From Micromonospora sp. WMMD1155 (lineage in GTDB: Bacteria; Actinomycetota; Actinomycetes; Mycobacteriales; Micromonosporaceae), in contig NZ_CP120742.1 in NCBI RefSeq assembly GCF_029581275.1, forward strand, positions 594,501-658,500: a DNA stretch of 64,000 bases, read 5' to 3'. The translations under genes were made by a program, and so were the position numbers. This document shows, piece after piece, positions 43,537 through 52,728 of this stretch. The notes beneath the pieces are model-generated. The model worked only from the letters and a program-made list of their open reading frames with translations, had not been told where the DNA came from and searched no databases. Positions within the stretch are counted from its first letter, which is position 1. Each line of letters opens with the position of its first letter.

Positions 43537-43986
43537 GTGGGAACCCTCCGGATCCGATCCCGACACCAACCGTACGAGATCGCCGTCCTGACCGCGGCAC
43601 CCGTCTGCGGCGTTCTGATGATGACCCTCGACGTTCGGCCGACCTCCGTGCAGACGGCCATGCCCGGGCCCATCCAGGCCGCCTGGGAGCTGGGGCTGAT
43701 CGCGGTGGGTGTGGGCGGGTTGCTGGGCATCCTGTGGCCCGGCCGGCTCTCCACCGGGCTCGGCCTCGAACTCGCGTCGGTGCTGGTGCTCGGCACGATC
43801 ACCGGCATGTACGCGGTGGCCCTGGTGACCATGTCGGGCCGACAGTCCCTCGTCGCGACGTCGTTCGTCATCGCGGTGACGGTCGGGTCGCTGTGGCGGG
43901 CCACGCAGATCGCCGTCGACCTGCGTCGCCTGGCCCGGGCTTGCGAATGCCTGAATTACGAACCCCTGGAGGCAGGTGTCACGTGA
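43537..43986 (+). CDS. Four-helix membrane protein, holin-like
   Basis: A 149-residue protein with four hydrophobic segments (about 13-29, 48-68, 77-102 and 109-128) and a short charged C-terminal tail. It is followed, with a one-base overlap (TGATG), by a one-helix coiled-coil protein. Four-helix plus one-helix pairs of this size occur in actinophage lysis cassettes. No endolysin or other phage gene is present, so it may instead be a chromosomal pair of other function. GTG at 43537 is preferred because AGGGAG precedes it. Confidence 0.5.
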   Translation: MGTLRIRSRHQPYEIAVLTAAPVCGVLMMTLDVRPTSVQTAMPGPIQAAWELGLIAVGVGGLLGILWPGRLSTGLGLELASVLVLGTITGMYAVALVTMSGRQSLVATSFVIAVTVGSLWRATQIAVDLRRLARACECLNYEPLEAGVT

Positions 43987-44378
43987 TGACCTCCCCGGCG
44001 CCGGCCGCACCCCACTGGGTGCAGCTGGCGCTCAGTGTGCTCGGCATCCTCGGTGGCAGCACCGGCCTCGCCGCTATCGCCACCGTGGTGGTGCAGCGCG
44101 GCAAGTTCAAGGCCGACGCCGCCGACACCCTCACCGAGGCCGCTCTCACCCTGGTGCAGCCGTTGCAGACCCGGATCACCCAGCTGGAGGGCGAGGCGCT
44201 GAACGCCCGATCCGAGCTGGGCGTGCTCCGCGAACAGGTCAACCAGTTGCAGTTCGTGGTCCGGGTGCTCACCCGGACGTTGGACCGCTGGCGGGCCGCG
44301 ATCCGAGCCCCGGACGCCACCCTACGGAAGATCCGCGCGACGGTGGCGGAGACCGACCGCGCGACCGAGGAGCGCTGA
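43986..44378 (+). CDS. Single-helix coiled-coil membrane protein, holin partner-like
   Basis: A 130-residue protein: one N-terminal hydrophobic segment (WVQLALSVLGILGGSTGLAA, about 10-35), then a heptad-rich region (about 45-105, LTLVQPLQTRITQLEGEALN and REQVNQLQFVVRVLTRTLDR) and a charged tail. It resembles phage-type second-holin/DUF2746-like proteins in layout. Coexpressed with the four-helix protein upstream (one-base overlap). Confidence 0.5.
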   Translation: MTSPAPAAPHWVQLALSVLGILGGSTGLAAIATVVVQRGKFKADAADTLTEAALTLVQPLQTRITQLEGEALNARSELGVLREQVNQLQFVVRVLTRTLDRWRAAIRAPDATLRKIRATVAETDRATEER

Positions 44379-44418
44379 CCACCCGCGTTCCCGGCGCGGC
44401 CGACCGGCAGTGAAGACC

Positions 44419-46584
44419 TCAGGCGGAGCCCTGGATACGGGCGCGAAGCTCGTCGACCGCCGCCCGGAACTCGGGGTCGGACTCGCCCGGATGGTGCCCC
44501 CGCATCGGCGGTGGACAGCGCTCTCCCGGGGCCGGTAGCAGGTCCGACGGATCCCGCAACCGTCGGTCGACTCGACCGGCCGGATCGGTCGGGTCCGGGG
44601 GTGGATCACCGGGCCGATGGGCGGCGAAGATCCAGCCACCGATGGGATCGGTGTCCCGCCACAAATTGAGCCATCGCCACCCGACCCGCTCCCCGACCTG
44701 CCGTAGGACCTCCTCGTTCAGGTAGGCGGGGAAGATCCGGGCGTACAGGCGGTCCAGCGGCGAGCCGTAGGTGAGCAGCGCGACCCGCGTACGGACGCGC
44801 GGAGGCAGCCGCAGCACCGCGAGAGCGAGCAACACGGACCCGTGGCTGTGCCCACAGAGCAGCACCCCGGCGTGCCGCTCGGTCAGTTGGGTGATCCGGT
44901 GCGCCAGCTCCGGTACCGCGCGGTCGGCGTAGCTCGGCGGCGCGAACGGGTGCGCGGCCCGGGGCCAGAAGGTGCCCAGGTCCCACAGGATGCCGACGTG
45001 CCGGCGGAACCACGCCGTCCGGTAGGCGAACACCCCACCCAGGAGCAGGGCGACCACCGCCGCCGTCGCGAAGTAGCTACCCAGGGCGAGCCCCATGCCC
45101 GCCACTCCGACCGGAAGCCCGAGGAACCGCGTCGCCAGCTCGTCGGGTGTCAGGTCGAACAGCCGCAACAGAGAGGTGGCCAGGCCGATCGCGGTGAGGG
45201 CCGCCCACGCGACGCAGAGAAGCCCCAACCACTCGGCGAACCGCGCCCGGGCGACCGCCCTCGTCACCTGACGCAGCCGCCCGACGCCCCGCGGCGGCAC
45301 GGTCGGGAAGTCGCGCGCCGTGATCGCCGCCGCCGCGCGGCGACGGCGTCGCCGACTCAGCAGGGTCAACGCCCCGCACACCAGGACGCCGGCGATGACG
45401 TGCAGGAAGAACGCCAGGATCGTCCACTGGTACGGCAGCGGCGGTCCGCCCTCGCCGCGGTAGCCGTCCAGCAGGTTCCCGCTCTGGTAGACGAGGTTGG
45501 CGGAGAACACTCCGGCGAGGCCGACCCCGAAGGCCGCGACCACCGCCGCGCCCAATCCGCGCGACAGCGCGCGGCGACGGTCCCCTCGGCCGTGATGCCA
45601 CAGCACCAGCGCACTCAGCGCCACCAGCAGCGTCATCTCCCCGAGCAGTGCCCAGCTCGCGATCGAGTCGTATCCGGGCAGCCCGTCCGACGAGGGCCAG
45701 GCCCGCTCGTCCAGGACGACGGTGGCGAGGGTGGCCGCGGTCAGGCCGACGGCCACCGCGCGGAGCGTCTTGGCGGTCCGGGTGATCGTCCCCGTCATTG
45801 CCGCCCGATCGAGCAGGCCGGGCACGACGAGCAGCCCGGCACAGGCCAGCAGCACCGCGACGCTGAGCGTCAACAGCAGGGCCGACGTGGCCGTCGCGCC
45901 GCCTGCGGTACGGGCGGCGAGCAGGATCAGATCGAGCATGGCGAGCGCGGCCGCCACGTGGATCGCCCGCAACCTATCCACCAGTGGCTCGACGACCCAC
46001 AGGGGTTTGCCGGCCGGGCGGGGCCGTCGGGCGCCGAGCAACCGGAGGAACGCGACGGCGGCGATGGGCAGGAGCGACAGGACGGCGAGCCGCAACCCGA
46101 CCTGACGCCCGTCGAGCCCGCCCACCGCGTCGAACGGGCCCCGGCAGCGCGCCGCGCCCAGACACCGCCAGGCGATCAGGTCGAGGGCGACTCCGGCGGT
46201 GCACACCACGTACAGCACGGTGAGGTCGAGCGCGAGGAGCCGGCACAGCGTGGTGACCCACTCACCGCCGCGGCGGGCCGTGGGCCGCATCCACACCGCC
46301 AGGTTGCTGAGCATGAACGGCAGCAGGAGGACCAGGGAGAGGGTCCGGGCCACGGTGCCCGAGGGCAGGTCACCCCAGCGGTACGCCTCGACCGTCATCC
46401 CGTCCGGGCTGTCGTCGGACCGGTCGGCGCGGTGGAAGCCCCCGCTGGCGTCGCCTGCCACCTGGTGGACCGGCGCCTGATCGAGGATGACTCGGGGCTC
46501 CGCCCCGGACACGCCGTGCACCCGCAGCTCCACCACGTCGTGCTCGCGCGGTGGGTCATCGTGCTGCCCTTCCCCCTCCGGCAT
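44419..46584 (-). CDS. Multi-spanning membrane protein with a split alpha/beta hydrolase
   Basis: A 721-residue protein. The N-terminus has ELRVHGVSGAEPRVIL, with the HG of an alpha/beta hydrolase strand 3 and oxyanion loop. Residues about 75-525 hold ten or more membrane segments. The C-terminal 200 residues contain LLCGHSHGSVLLALAVL, the GxSxG nucleophile elbow, then LTYGSPLDRLYARIFP and LWRDTDPIGGWIF with a possible late Asp. The hydrolase seems split by the membrane domain. LtrA lies 6 bases upstream in the same operon. Function unknown. Confidence 0.6.
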   Translation of the reverse strand: MPEGEGQHDDPPREHDVVELRVHGVSGAEPRVILDQAPVHQVAGDASGGFHRADRSDDSPDGMTVEAYRWGDLPSGTVARTLSLVLLLPFMLSNLAVWMRPTARRGGEWVTTLCRLLALDLTVLYVVCTAGVALDLIAWRCLGAARCRGPFDAVGGLDGRQVGLRLAVLSLLPIAAVAFLRLLGARRPRPAGKPLWVVEPLVDRLRAIHVAAALAMLDLILLAARTAGGATATSALLLTLSVAVLLACAGLLVVPGLLDRAAMTGTITRTAKTLRAVAVGLTAATLATVVLDERAWPSSDGLPGYDSIASWALLGEMTLLVALSALVLWHHGRGDRRRALSRGLGAAVVAAFGVGLAGVFSANLVYQSGNLLDGYRGEGGPPLPYQWTILAFFLHVIAGVLVCGALTLLSRRRRRRAAAAITARDFPTVPPRGVGRLRQVTRAVARARFAEWLGLLCVAWAALTAIGLATSLLRLFDLTPDELATRFLGLPVGVAGMGLALGSYFATAAVVALLLGGVFAYRTAWFRRHVGILWDLGTFWPRAAHPFAPPSYADRAVPELAHRITQLTERHAGVLLCGHSHGSVLLALAVLRLPPRVRTRVALLTYGSPLDRLYARIFPAYLNEEVLRQVGERVGWRWLNLWRDTDPIGGWIFAAHRPGDPPPDPTDPAGRVDRRLRDPSDLLPAPGERCPPPMRGHHPGESDPEFRAAVDELRARIQGSA

Positions 46585-46590
46585 CGGCGG

Positions 46591-47781
46591 CTACCGGGCC
46601 GGCCGACCGGCGGCGTCGGAACGTCCGGCACCCTGCCACGGTAGTGGCATCGCGTCGACCAGGACGATCAGCAGCAGCACCCCGGCGACGACCGCGCTGC
46701 TGGCGAGCTGCGGGAGCTTCCAGGTCGCCAGCCCGGCCACGATGATTGCCGGCACACCGACCAGTCGCGCCCAGGGCAGACCGCTGTCGACAGCGGCCGC
46801 GAGCAGGATCCGGGCGGTCAGGAACAGCGCGGGACCGATCACGCCCACGGCCAACTGTCCGTTGTCGCGGGCGCCTGGGTCGTCGATCGTCATCTCTATC
46901 GCGACCGAGGTGGCCAGCACCCCGGCGATCATCACCAGGTGCAGGTAGCCGGCCATCAGCGCCAGCATGCTGCCCGGCGGCCCGGCCGCCACCACGGCGG
47001 CACCCAGCCGCGTACCGGCGGGCACCAGGTAGAGCCGGGCCAGGGCCACCGCGGTCACGAACGCCAGAGCGAACGCCAGGGTGCTCTCCCGATCCATGCC
47101 GGAGCCGCTGTACGTCACGCCGGCGATCAGGATCAGTTCGCCCAACGCGATGATGAAGATCTGCTGGTAGCGCTCGGAGAGGTGGTCCCCGTTCACCTGA
47201 AGCTCCGGCCAGGTGCTGCGCCCGAGCCACGGGAACGGCCAGCGCAGCCGCGCGAGGGCGTACTCCAGCAGCAGTGCGAGCGCCCAGAGGATCTCCCGGG
47301 CCGGGGCGACGAACGCCCCGACGATCCAGAGCACGCCGGAGATCGCGAACCAGGTCGCCACCCGCACGCTGCGCACCTGCAGCTGATGCCCCCGCAGCGC
47401 CGGGATCAACAGCGCGCCCCGGCCCAGGTGGATGGCGACGTAGGCGACGGCGAACACCGGGGCGTGCGAGTCGAACGCGGTGGGCACGGCCGCGGCCATC
47501 AGCAGACCGCCGAACATCACCCAGAGCAGGAGTACGACGATCAGCGGGGCCCGCGGGTCGAACCAGTCCGCCGACCACGCGGTCACGAACCACACCCACC
47601 AGAGCGCCGCCAAGAGGATCAACACCCGGAAGCCGCCGACCATGCTGGTGTCGTCGAGCAACGCCCGGGACAACCGGGTCAGCGCGAAGATGAACGCCAG
47701 GTCGAAGAAGAGTTCCAGGAACGACGTCCGGCGGGGATTCTCCCGGCGCTGGAGCAGCCGGTCGGCAAACCCGTTCGTCAT
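46591..47781 (-). CDS. LtrA-family membrane protein
   Basis: A 396-residue polytopic protein with about 11 helices and the LtrA family marks: SFLELFFDLAFIFALTRLS near the N-terminus, YVAIHLGRGALL, GDHLSERYQQIFIIALGELILIAG (the conserved central segment) and a Pro/Gly-rich last third. The family was named for a low-temperature requirement in Listeria; its biochemical role is unknown. ATG at 47781 has AGGAAAGG upstream. It forms a two-gene operon with the split-hydrolase membrane protein. Confidence 0.8.
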   Translation of the reverse strand: MTNGFADRLLQRRENPRRTSFLELFFDLAFIFALTRLSRALLDDTSMVGGFRVLILLAALWWVWFVTAWSADWFDPRAPLIVVLLLWVMFGGLLMAAAVPTAFDSHAPVFAVAYVAIHLGRGALLIPALRGHQLQVRSVRVATWFAISGVLWIVGAFVAPAREILWALALLLEYALARLRWPFPWLGRSTWPELQVNGDHLSERYQQIFIIALGELILIAGVTYSGSGMDRESTLAFALAFVTAVALARLYLVPAGTRLGAAVVAAGPPGSMLALMAGYLHLVMIAGVLATSVAIEMTIDDPGARDNGQLAVGVIGPALFLTARILLAAAVDSGLPWARLVGVPAIIVAGLATWKLPQLASSAVVAGVLLLIVLVDAMPLPWQGAGRSDAAGRPAR

Positions 47782-47871
47782 CGCCCGCCTTTCCTGACGT
47801 CAACTGCCGCCCCAGTCGTACCACCTGAGCAGCCGGGCCCGGGCGCGTTCTCTCAGGCCGGGCCGTCGTCA

Positions 47872-48813
47872 TCAGCGGGTGGTGGCGACGGCGGGCCGGG
47901 ACATCAGGTCCGATGCCACGTCCCAGAGCCGCTCGGCGTTGCCCGGGTCGACCGCGTACGCGGCCACACCGCTGTAGTCGGCGGGCCGCTCGGTCACGAC
48001 CACGGCCTCGGCGCAGTCCTCGAAGTAGCGACCGCCGATGCCGTCGAGCAGCGGGGACGCGGCGAGCAGCACCGAGGTCGCGGCACCCTGCTGCGGAGTC
48101 TTCTGCCGCTCCTTCGGTGTGCGCAGCCCACCGGTGTGCTTCTGCAGGCCGGTGGCGACGGCACCGGGGTTCAGCGCGTTGGCGTGGATGCCCTCGCCGG
48201 ACCAGCGGCGGGTCACCTCGACGGCGAGCAACGCCTCGGCGCTCTTGGACTGCCCGTACGCCAGCAACGGGTCGTACGGGCGGAACGCGAAGTGCAGGTC
48301 GTCGAAGATCACCGGGGAGAAGAGGTTGCCGCTGGAGCTGACCGACACGACCCGGGCGCCTCCGGCGGCGGCGAGCGCGTCGTGCAGGCCGACGGTCAAC
48401 GCGAAGTGCCCCATGAAGTTGGTGGCGAACTGCATCTCCCAGCCCTCGGGCGTGCGCTCCAACTCCGGCAGCGCCATGATCCCGGCGTTGTTGACCAGGA
48501 TGTGCAGCGGCTGGTCCCAGGCGGCGACGAACCGGCGTACCGAATCCTGGTCGGCCAGGTCCAGCTCGCGGGCGGTGACCCGGTCCGCGCCGATGCCGGC
48601 CGCGATGTCGGCGGCGGCCTGCTCGCCGGCGGCGACCCGGCGTACCCCGAGCACCACCTCGGCACCGGCGGCGGCCAGCGAGCGGGCGGTCTCGACGCCG
48701 ATACCGGCGGCCCCTCCGGTGACGACGGCCCGCAGGCCGGTCAGGTCGACCCCGGCGATGACCTCGTCGGCGGTCGAGGCGAAGCCGAACGGGGTCACGA
48801 TTCGCTCAGTCAT
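47872..48813 (-). CDS. Short-chain dehydrogenase/reductase
   Basis: A 313-residue SDR of the retinol-dehydrogenase/WW-oxidoreductase-like type. Motifs: VVTGGAAGIG for NADP, ILVNNAGIMALPE, VVSVSSSGN with catalytic Ser and YGQSKSAEALL with Tyr and Lys. Substrate unknown. It is divergent from an XRE/MmyB regulator by 131 bases, the usual arrangement for a regulator and its target. Confidence 0.8.
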   Translation of the reverse strand: MTERIVTPFGFASTADEVIAGVDLTGLRAVVTGGAAGIGVETARSLAAAGAEVVLGVRRVAAGEQAAADIAAGIGADRVTARELDLADQDSVRRFVAAWDQPLHILVNNAGIMALPELERTPEGWEMQFATNFMGHFALTVGLHDALAAAGGARVVSVSSSGNLFSPVIFDDLHFAFRPYDPLLAYGQSKSAEALLAVEVTRRWSGEGIHANALNPGAVATGLQKHTGGLRTPKERQKTPQQGAATSVLLAASPLLDGIGGRYFEDCAEAVVVTERPADYSGVAAYAVDPGNAERLWDVASDLMSRPAVATTR

Positions 48814-48944
48814 CTCTGTCCCATCTTCCGGTCACGCTTACGCCAGCCACTGTCACCCAATCAGCGGGCGGTGTCCGGGTCCTGGTTTTCCTGGTAGTGG
48901 CAGGACCAGGATGGGCGGTCGGCCACCGCTCCTACGATGGGCTG

Positions 48945-49766
48945 ATGAGCACGGCCGGGCCGCTCGGCGAGTACCTGCGTGCCCGGCGCGAGCTGATCGG
49001 GCCGGGCGACGTCGGGCTGCCCGCGCACGGCCGACGGCGGGTGCCCGGCCTGCGGCGCGAGGAGGCGGCTCTGCTCGCCGGCATCAGCGCCGACTACTAC
49101 CTGCGGTTGGAGCAGGGCCGGGACCGGCACCCGTCGGCGCAGGTGCTCGACGCGCTGGCCCGGGCGCTGCTGCTGGACGCGGAGGCCACCGCGCATCTGC
49201 ACCGCCTAGGCGGGCCGGTCCCGACCCGCCGCCCGACGCGCCGGGCGGAGCGGGTGCCGACCGGCGTCCGGCAGCTGGTCGGGTCGTGGACCGAGACACC
49301 CGCGTTCGTGCACGGCCGGTATCTGGACGTGCTCTTCGCCAATCCCCTGGCGACCGCTCTGGCACCCGTCTTCAGCGCCGGGGTGAACCTGCTGCGCGCG
49401 GTCTTCCTGGACCCGAGCGTGCCGGCGCTCTACCCCGCCCTGACGGCGGTCGCGGCGAACGCGGTGGCCGGACTGCGCGCGCAGGTCGGCCCCGAGACGG
49501 ACGACCCCCGCCTCACCGACCTGGTCGACGAGCTGACGGCCGGCAGCGAACGGTTCCGACGGCTGTGGGCCCGGCACGACGTCAGCGCCCGCGCCGGCGG
49601 TGGGTCACGGGTGTTCCGGCATCCACAGGTGGGCGAGTTGGAGCTGCGCTACGAGAAGTTCATCGTCAGCGGCACCACCCAGTCGCTCGTCGTCTACCAC
49701 GCCGAGCCGGGCAGCCCGTCGGCGCGCACCCTGGCCCGGCTGGCCCCGACCACTGGGCCGGGCTAA
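48945..49766 (+). CDS. XRE-family regulator with MmyB-like ligand-binding domain
   Basis: A 273-residue regulator: the N-terminal helix-turn-helix (about 5-80, GLRREEAALLAGISADYYLRLEQGRDRHPS) is followed by a MmyB-like PAS domain (about 110-265) with PAFVHGRYLDVLFANPLATAL and ending in LVVYHAEPGSPSA. Such proteins often regulate a divergent SDR, as here (48813). ATG at 48945 lacks a good ribosome site, so leaderless translation is possible. Its stop overlaps the convergent TetR stop by 4 bases. Confidence 0.85.
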   Translation: MSTAGPLGEYLRARRELIGPGDVGLPAHGRRRVPGLRREEAALLAGISADYYLRLEQGRDRHPSAQVLDALARALLLDAEATAHLHRLGGPVPTRRPTRRAERVPTGVRQLVGSWTETPAFVHGRYLDVLFANPLATALAPVFSAGVNLLRAVFLDPSVPALYPALTAVAANAVAGLRAQVGPETDDPRLTDLVDELTAGSERFRRLWARHDVSARAGGGSRVFRHPQVGELELRYEKFIVSGTTQSLVVYHAEPGSPSARTLARLAPTTGPG

Positions 49767-50530
49767 CCGGTGGTCGCCCGCTCGGCGACGACCACCGCGA
49801 TCCCGTCGAGGACGCGTTGCAGACCGAACTCGAAGGCGTACTCCGGGCCGTACGCGCCGCCGTGCCGCTGACCCGCCGCGGTGCCGACCCGGGATGCGGT
49901 CGGGTAGCTGTCGGCCGTCATGAAGGTCTCCAGCCAGGGCGCGTGCGACTGCCACCACTGGCCGTCGGTCATGCCGGTCTCGCGTTCCAGGTCGACCACC
50001 TCGGAGGCGGCCCGCGCCGCGCTCTTCACGTGGCCGAGCACGAGGGTGAGCACCGCGTCCATCTCGACGTCGCTGAGCCCGATGTCGGCGACCGCGCCGA
50101 GTTCGTGGTCGTACTTCGCCATCAGGTGCGGGCCGAGCACCGGTCGGGTCGTCTCGGCGCGCAGCATCCAGGGATGCCGCTGGTAGAGCGCCAGGTTGTC
50201 GCGTGCGATCCGGTCCAGCCGGGCCCGCCAGTCGCCCTCGACGGCGGGGCGGGGCATCTCGCCGTACGCGCTGTCGATCATGACGGCGACGAGTTCGGCC
50301 TTGCCCGGCACGTAGGTGTAGACCGACATCGTGCCGACGCCCAGCGCCTCGCCGACCCGGCGCATCGTCAACGCGTCGAGACCCTCCGCGTCGGCGATCT
50401 CGGTGGCGGCCCGCACGATCCGGTCGACGCTGAGCCCCGGCCCCGCGCTACGGCTGGCCGGCTCCCGGGTGCGCCAGAGGATGGCCAGGCTCCGGGCCGG
50501 GTCCGCGGTCGCCTTGCGCTCACTCGCCAT
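49763..50530 (-). CDS. TetR/AcrR-family regulator
   Basis: A 255-residue repressor. The HTH is IVRAATEIADAEGLDALTMRRVGEALGVGTMSVYTYVPGK (about 36-75), with a TetR C-terminal helical domain of the kind that follows in multidrug and tetracycline repressors. It does not face an exporter gene; the divergent neighbour is a sensor kinase gene 149 bases away, and the target may be that gene or itself. Confidence 0.85.
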   Translation of the reverse strand: MASERKATADPARSLAILWRTREPASRSAGPGLSVDRIVRAATEIADAEGLDALTMRRVGEALGVGTMSVYTYVPGKAELVAVMIDSAYGEMPRPAVEGDWRARLDRIARDNLALYQRHPWMLRAETTRPVLGPHLMAKYDHELGAVADIGLSDVEMDAVLTLVLGHVKSAARAASEVVDLERETGMTDGQWWQSHAPWLETFMTADSYPTASRVGTAAGQRHGGAYGPEYAFEFGLQRVLDGIAVVVAERATTG

Positions 50531-50679
50531 GGTGCGGCAATCCTAACAACGCGGGCGTACGCCGTACGCCGACCGGACGCGGCACGCGCCGACCCGCTCA
50601 ACCGGTAGTGCTGGGCATACCCCGGAGAGTGGATCTGGACGGCTGGGGCGGCCCCTCGCCCGCGATTAGCGTCTCTGGC

Positions 50680-51972
50680 ATGACCCCGGAACGTCCTTCG
50701 CACCTGGCCGAGGCGCTGCGCCGCCGCGACTGGCTGATCTCCGCCTGGCCCTGGAGGGCGCTGGCCTACCTGGTCAGCACCGTGCCGATCGCGGGCGTGC
50801 TCGCCGTCGGGCTGCTCATCGTCGGCGCGCCCCTGCTCGCCGCCGTCAACGGGCTGCTGCTGCACGACCGCCCGCCGGGCGTTGCGCTCATGCTGTTCCT
50901 GGCGGTCGGCAGCCTCTCCGTGCTGGCACTGGCGCCGATCGTCAGTTTCCCGGTGGCCGCCGTCGAGCGGTGGCGACTGCGCCTCGTGGACGGTCGTCCG
51001 TTGCCCCCGTCGCCGTGGCCGGGCCCGGCCGCCCGGTACCGCACCGCCGCCGGATGGCGGGAGGTGGCGTACCTGTTCTGGCTGGGCGGGGTCACCCCGA
51101 TCACGTACTGGGTGTTCCTGCTGCTGCTGGTGTTCGACGTACTGCTGATCACCAGCCCCTGGCTGGCCGGCGATCCGGACAACCCGGTGGTGATCTGGCA
51201 GGCGGTCGATACCGCCGCCGAGGCCGTCCCGTACGCGATAGTGGGCGTGCTGCTCCTGCCGGTCCTCTGCTATGCGGCCGGTCTGTTCACCGCCGTGCAG
51301 GCCACCGTGGCCCGCTGGGCGCTGACCTGGCCGGTCGACGCGGCGGCGTTGCGCGAGGTCGCCCGCTCCCGTACCCGCCTGGTCAGCGCCTACGAGGCCG
51401 AGCGGCGCCGGATCGAGCGGGACCTGCACGACGGCGCGCAGCCCCGGCTGACCAGCCTCACCCTCCAGCTCGGCCTGGCCCGGCTGGACGTACCCGAGGA
51501 CTCCCCCGCCGCCCGACCCCTCGCCGTGGCGCACGACCAGGCTCGGGGACTGATGGTGATGCTGCGCCAACTCGTGCACGGCATCCGCCCGCAGAGCCTC
51601 ACCGACCTCGGTCTGGCCGGGGCCGCACAGGAGTTGGCCGACGCGTCCACCGTCGCGGTCACCGTCCACGCCGACCTCGACGGCGAACTGCCGGAGATCG
51701 TCGAGACGACCGCGTACTTCGTGGTGTCCGAGGCGCTGGGAAACGTGGTCCGGCACTCCGGTGCGACCCGCGCCGACGTACGCCTCGCCCGGACCGGTGG
51801 CGACCTGGTGGTCGAGGTGTCCGACGACGGCCGGGGCGGCGCCGACCCGACCGCGGGCACGGGCCTGACCGGGCTCGCCGACCGGGTCGCCGCCGTGGAC
51901 GGTCGGCTGCTGCTGTCCAGCCCGCCCGGCGGGCCTACCCTGGTCCGGGTGGAGCTGCCGTGCCGTCGCTGA
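50680..51972 (+). CDS. NarL-type sensor histidine kinase
   Basis: A 430-residue sensor with two pairs of hydrophobic segments in the first 230 residues and no extracytoplasmic domain of note. The HisKA_3 phosphoacceptor is ERDLHDGAQ (His near 250). The ATPase domain has VSEALGNVVRHS (N box), SDDGRGG (G1) and GTGLTGLADRVAAV (G2). This is the class that pairs with LuxR-type response regulators, and the next gene overlaps by 13 bases. ATG at 50680. Confidence 0.88.
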   Translation: MTPERPSHLAEALRRRDWLISAWPWRALAYLVSTVPIAGVLAVGLLIVGAPLLAAVNGLLLHDRPPGVALMLFLAVGSLSVLALAPIVSFPVAAVERWRLRLVDGRPLPPSPWPGPAARYRTAAGWREVAYLFWLGGVTPITYWVFLLLLVFDVLLITSPWLAGDPDNPVVIWQAVDTAAEAVPYAIVGVLLLPVLCYAAGLFTAVQATVARWALTWPVDAAALREVARSRTRLVSAYEAERRRIERDLHDGAQPRLTSLTLQLGLARLDVPEDSPAARPLAVAHDQARGLMVMLRQLVHGIRPQSLTDLGLAGAAQELADASTVAVTVHADLDGELPEIVETTAYFVVSEALGNVVRHSGATRADVRLARTGGDLVVEVSDDGRGGADPTAGTGLTGLADRVAAVDGRLLLSSPPGGPTLVRVELPCRR

Positions 51973-52625
51973 CCCGGGTGGTGCTCGCCGAGGACGAGGT
52001 GCTGCTGCGCGAGGGCCTGGTCGCACTGCTGACCCGTTTCGACTTCACTGTGTGCGCCGCCGTCGGCTCCGCGCCGGACCTGCTGGACGCGGCCCGCGAG
52101 CACCGACCTGACCTGGTGCTGACCGACATCCGGATGCCGCCCGGGCGTCGCGACGACGGGCTCCGCGCGGCTGTCGCGTTACGCGCCGAGCAACCCCACC
52201 TGCCGGTCGTGGTGCTCAGCCAGTACGTGCAGACCGGGTACGCGGCGGCGCTGCTGGACAGCGGCGACGGCCAGCGGGTGGGCTACCTGCTCAAGGACCG
52301 GGTGGCCGAGGTCACCGAGTTCGTCGACACGCTGCGTCGGGTCACCTCCGGCGGCACGGCCATCGACCCGGACGTGGTCCGGCAACTCCTGCACCGGCCG
52401 CGCGACCCGCTCGGCGCGCTGTCCGCCCGGGAACGCGAGGTGCTGGCGTTGCTGGCCGAGGGACGGTCGAACGCGTCGATCGCCTCCCGGCTGCACGTCA
52501 CCGAGGCGGCGGTGGGCAAGCACGTCGGCAACATCCTGCTGAAGCTCGACCTGCCGCCGAGCGACGACACCAACCGTCGGGTGCTCGCGGTCCTCACCTA
52601 CCTGCGGGCCGACCCAGTGGCCTGA
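51960..52625 (+). CDS. NarL/LuxR-type response regulator
   Basis: A 221-residue response regulator. Acidic pocket VVLAEDEVLL and phosphoacceptor VLTDIRMPPG (Asp near 55), with the conserved Lys in YLLKDRV, are followed by a LuxR HTH (about 153-215, LSAREREVLALLAEGRSNASIASRLHVTEAAVGKHV). GTG at 51960 overlaps the kinase gene by 13 bases, so the pair is cotranscribed. The signal and targets are not visible. Confidence 0.88.
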   Translation: MPSLTRVVLAEDEVLLREGLVALLTRFDFTVCAAVGSAPDLLDAAREHRPDLVLTDIRMPPGRRDDGLRAAVALRAEQPHLPVVVLSQYVQTGYAAALLDSGDGQRVGYLLKDRVAEVTEFVDTLRRVTSGGTAIDPDVVRQLLHRPRDPLGALSAREREVLALLAEGRSNASIASRLHVTEAAVGKHVGNILLKLDLPPSDDTNRRVLAVLTYLRADPVA

Positions 52626-52728
52626 CCAGCACCGGGTCGAGATCGAGCCGGTCGCTTCGGGGCGTAGATTCTCCTCCGCGGTACCGCCGCCGCATCGGGG
52701 CGCGGACCAGGGAGATGGGGGCACGGGC

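Noticed and set aside
44330..44350. AAGATCCGCGCGAC resembling an arm of the 80-base palindrome
   Set aside because: It is inside a coding sequence, has no second arm, and the match is short enough to be chance in this composition.
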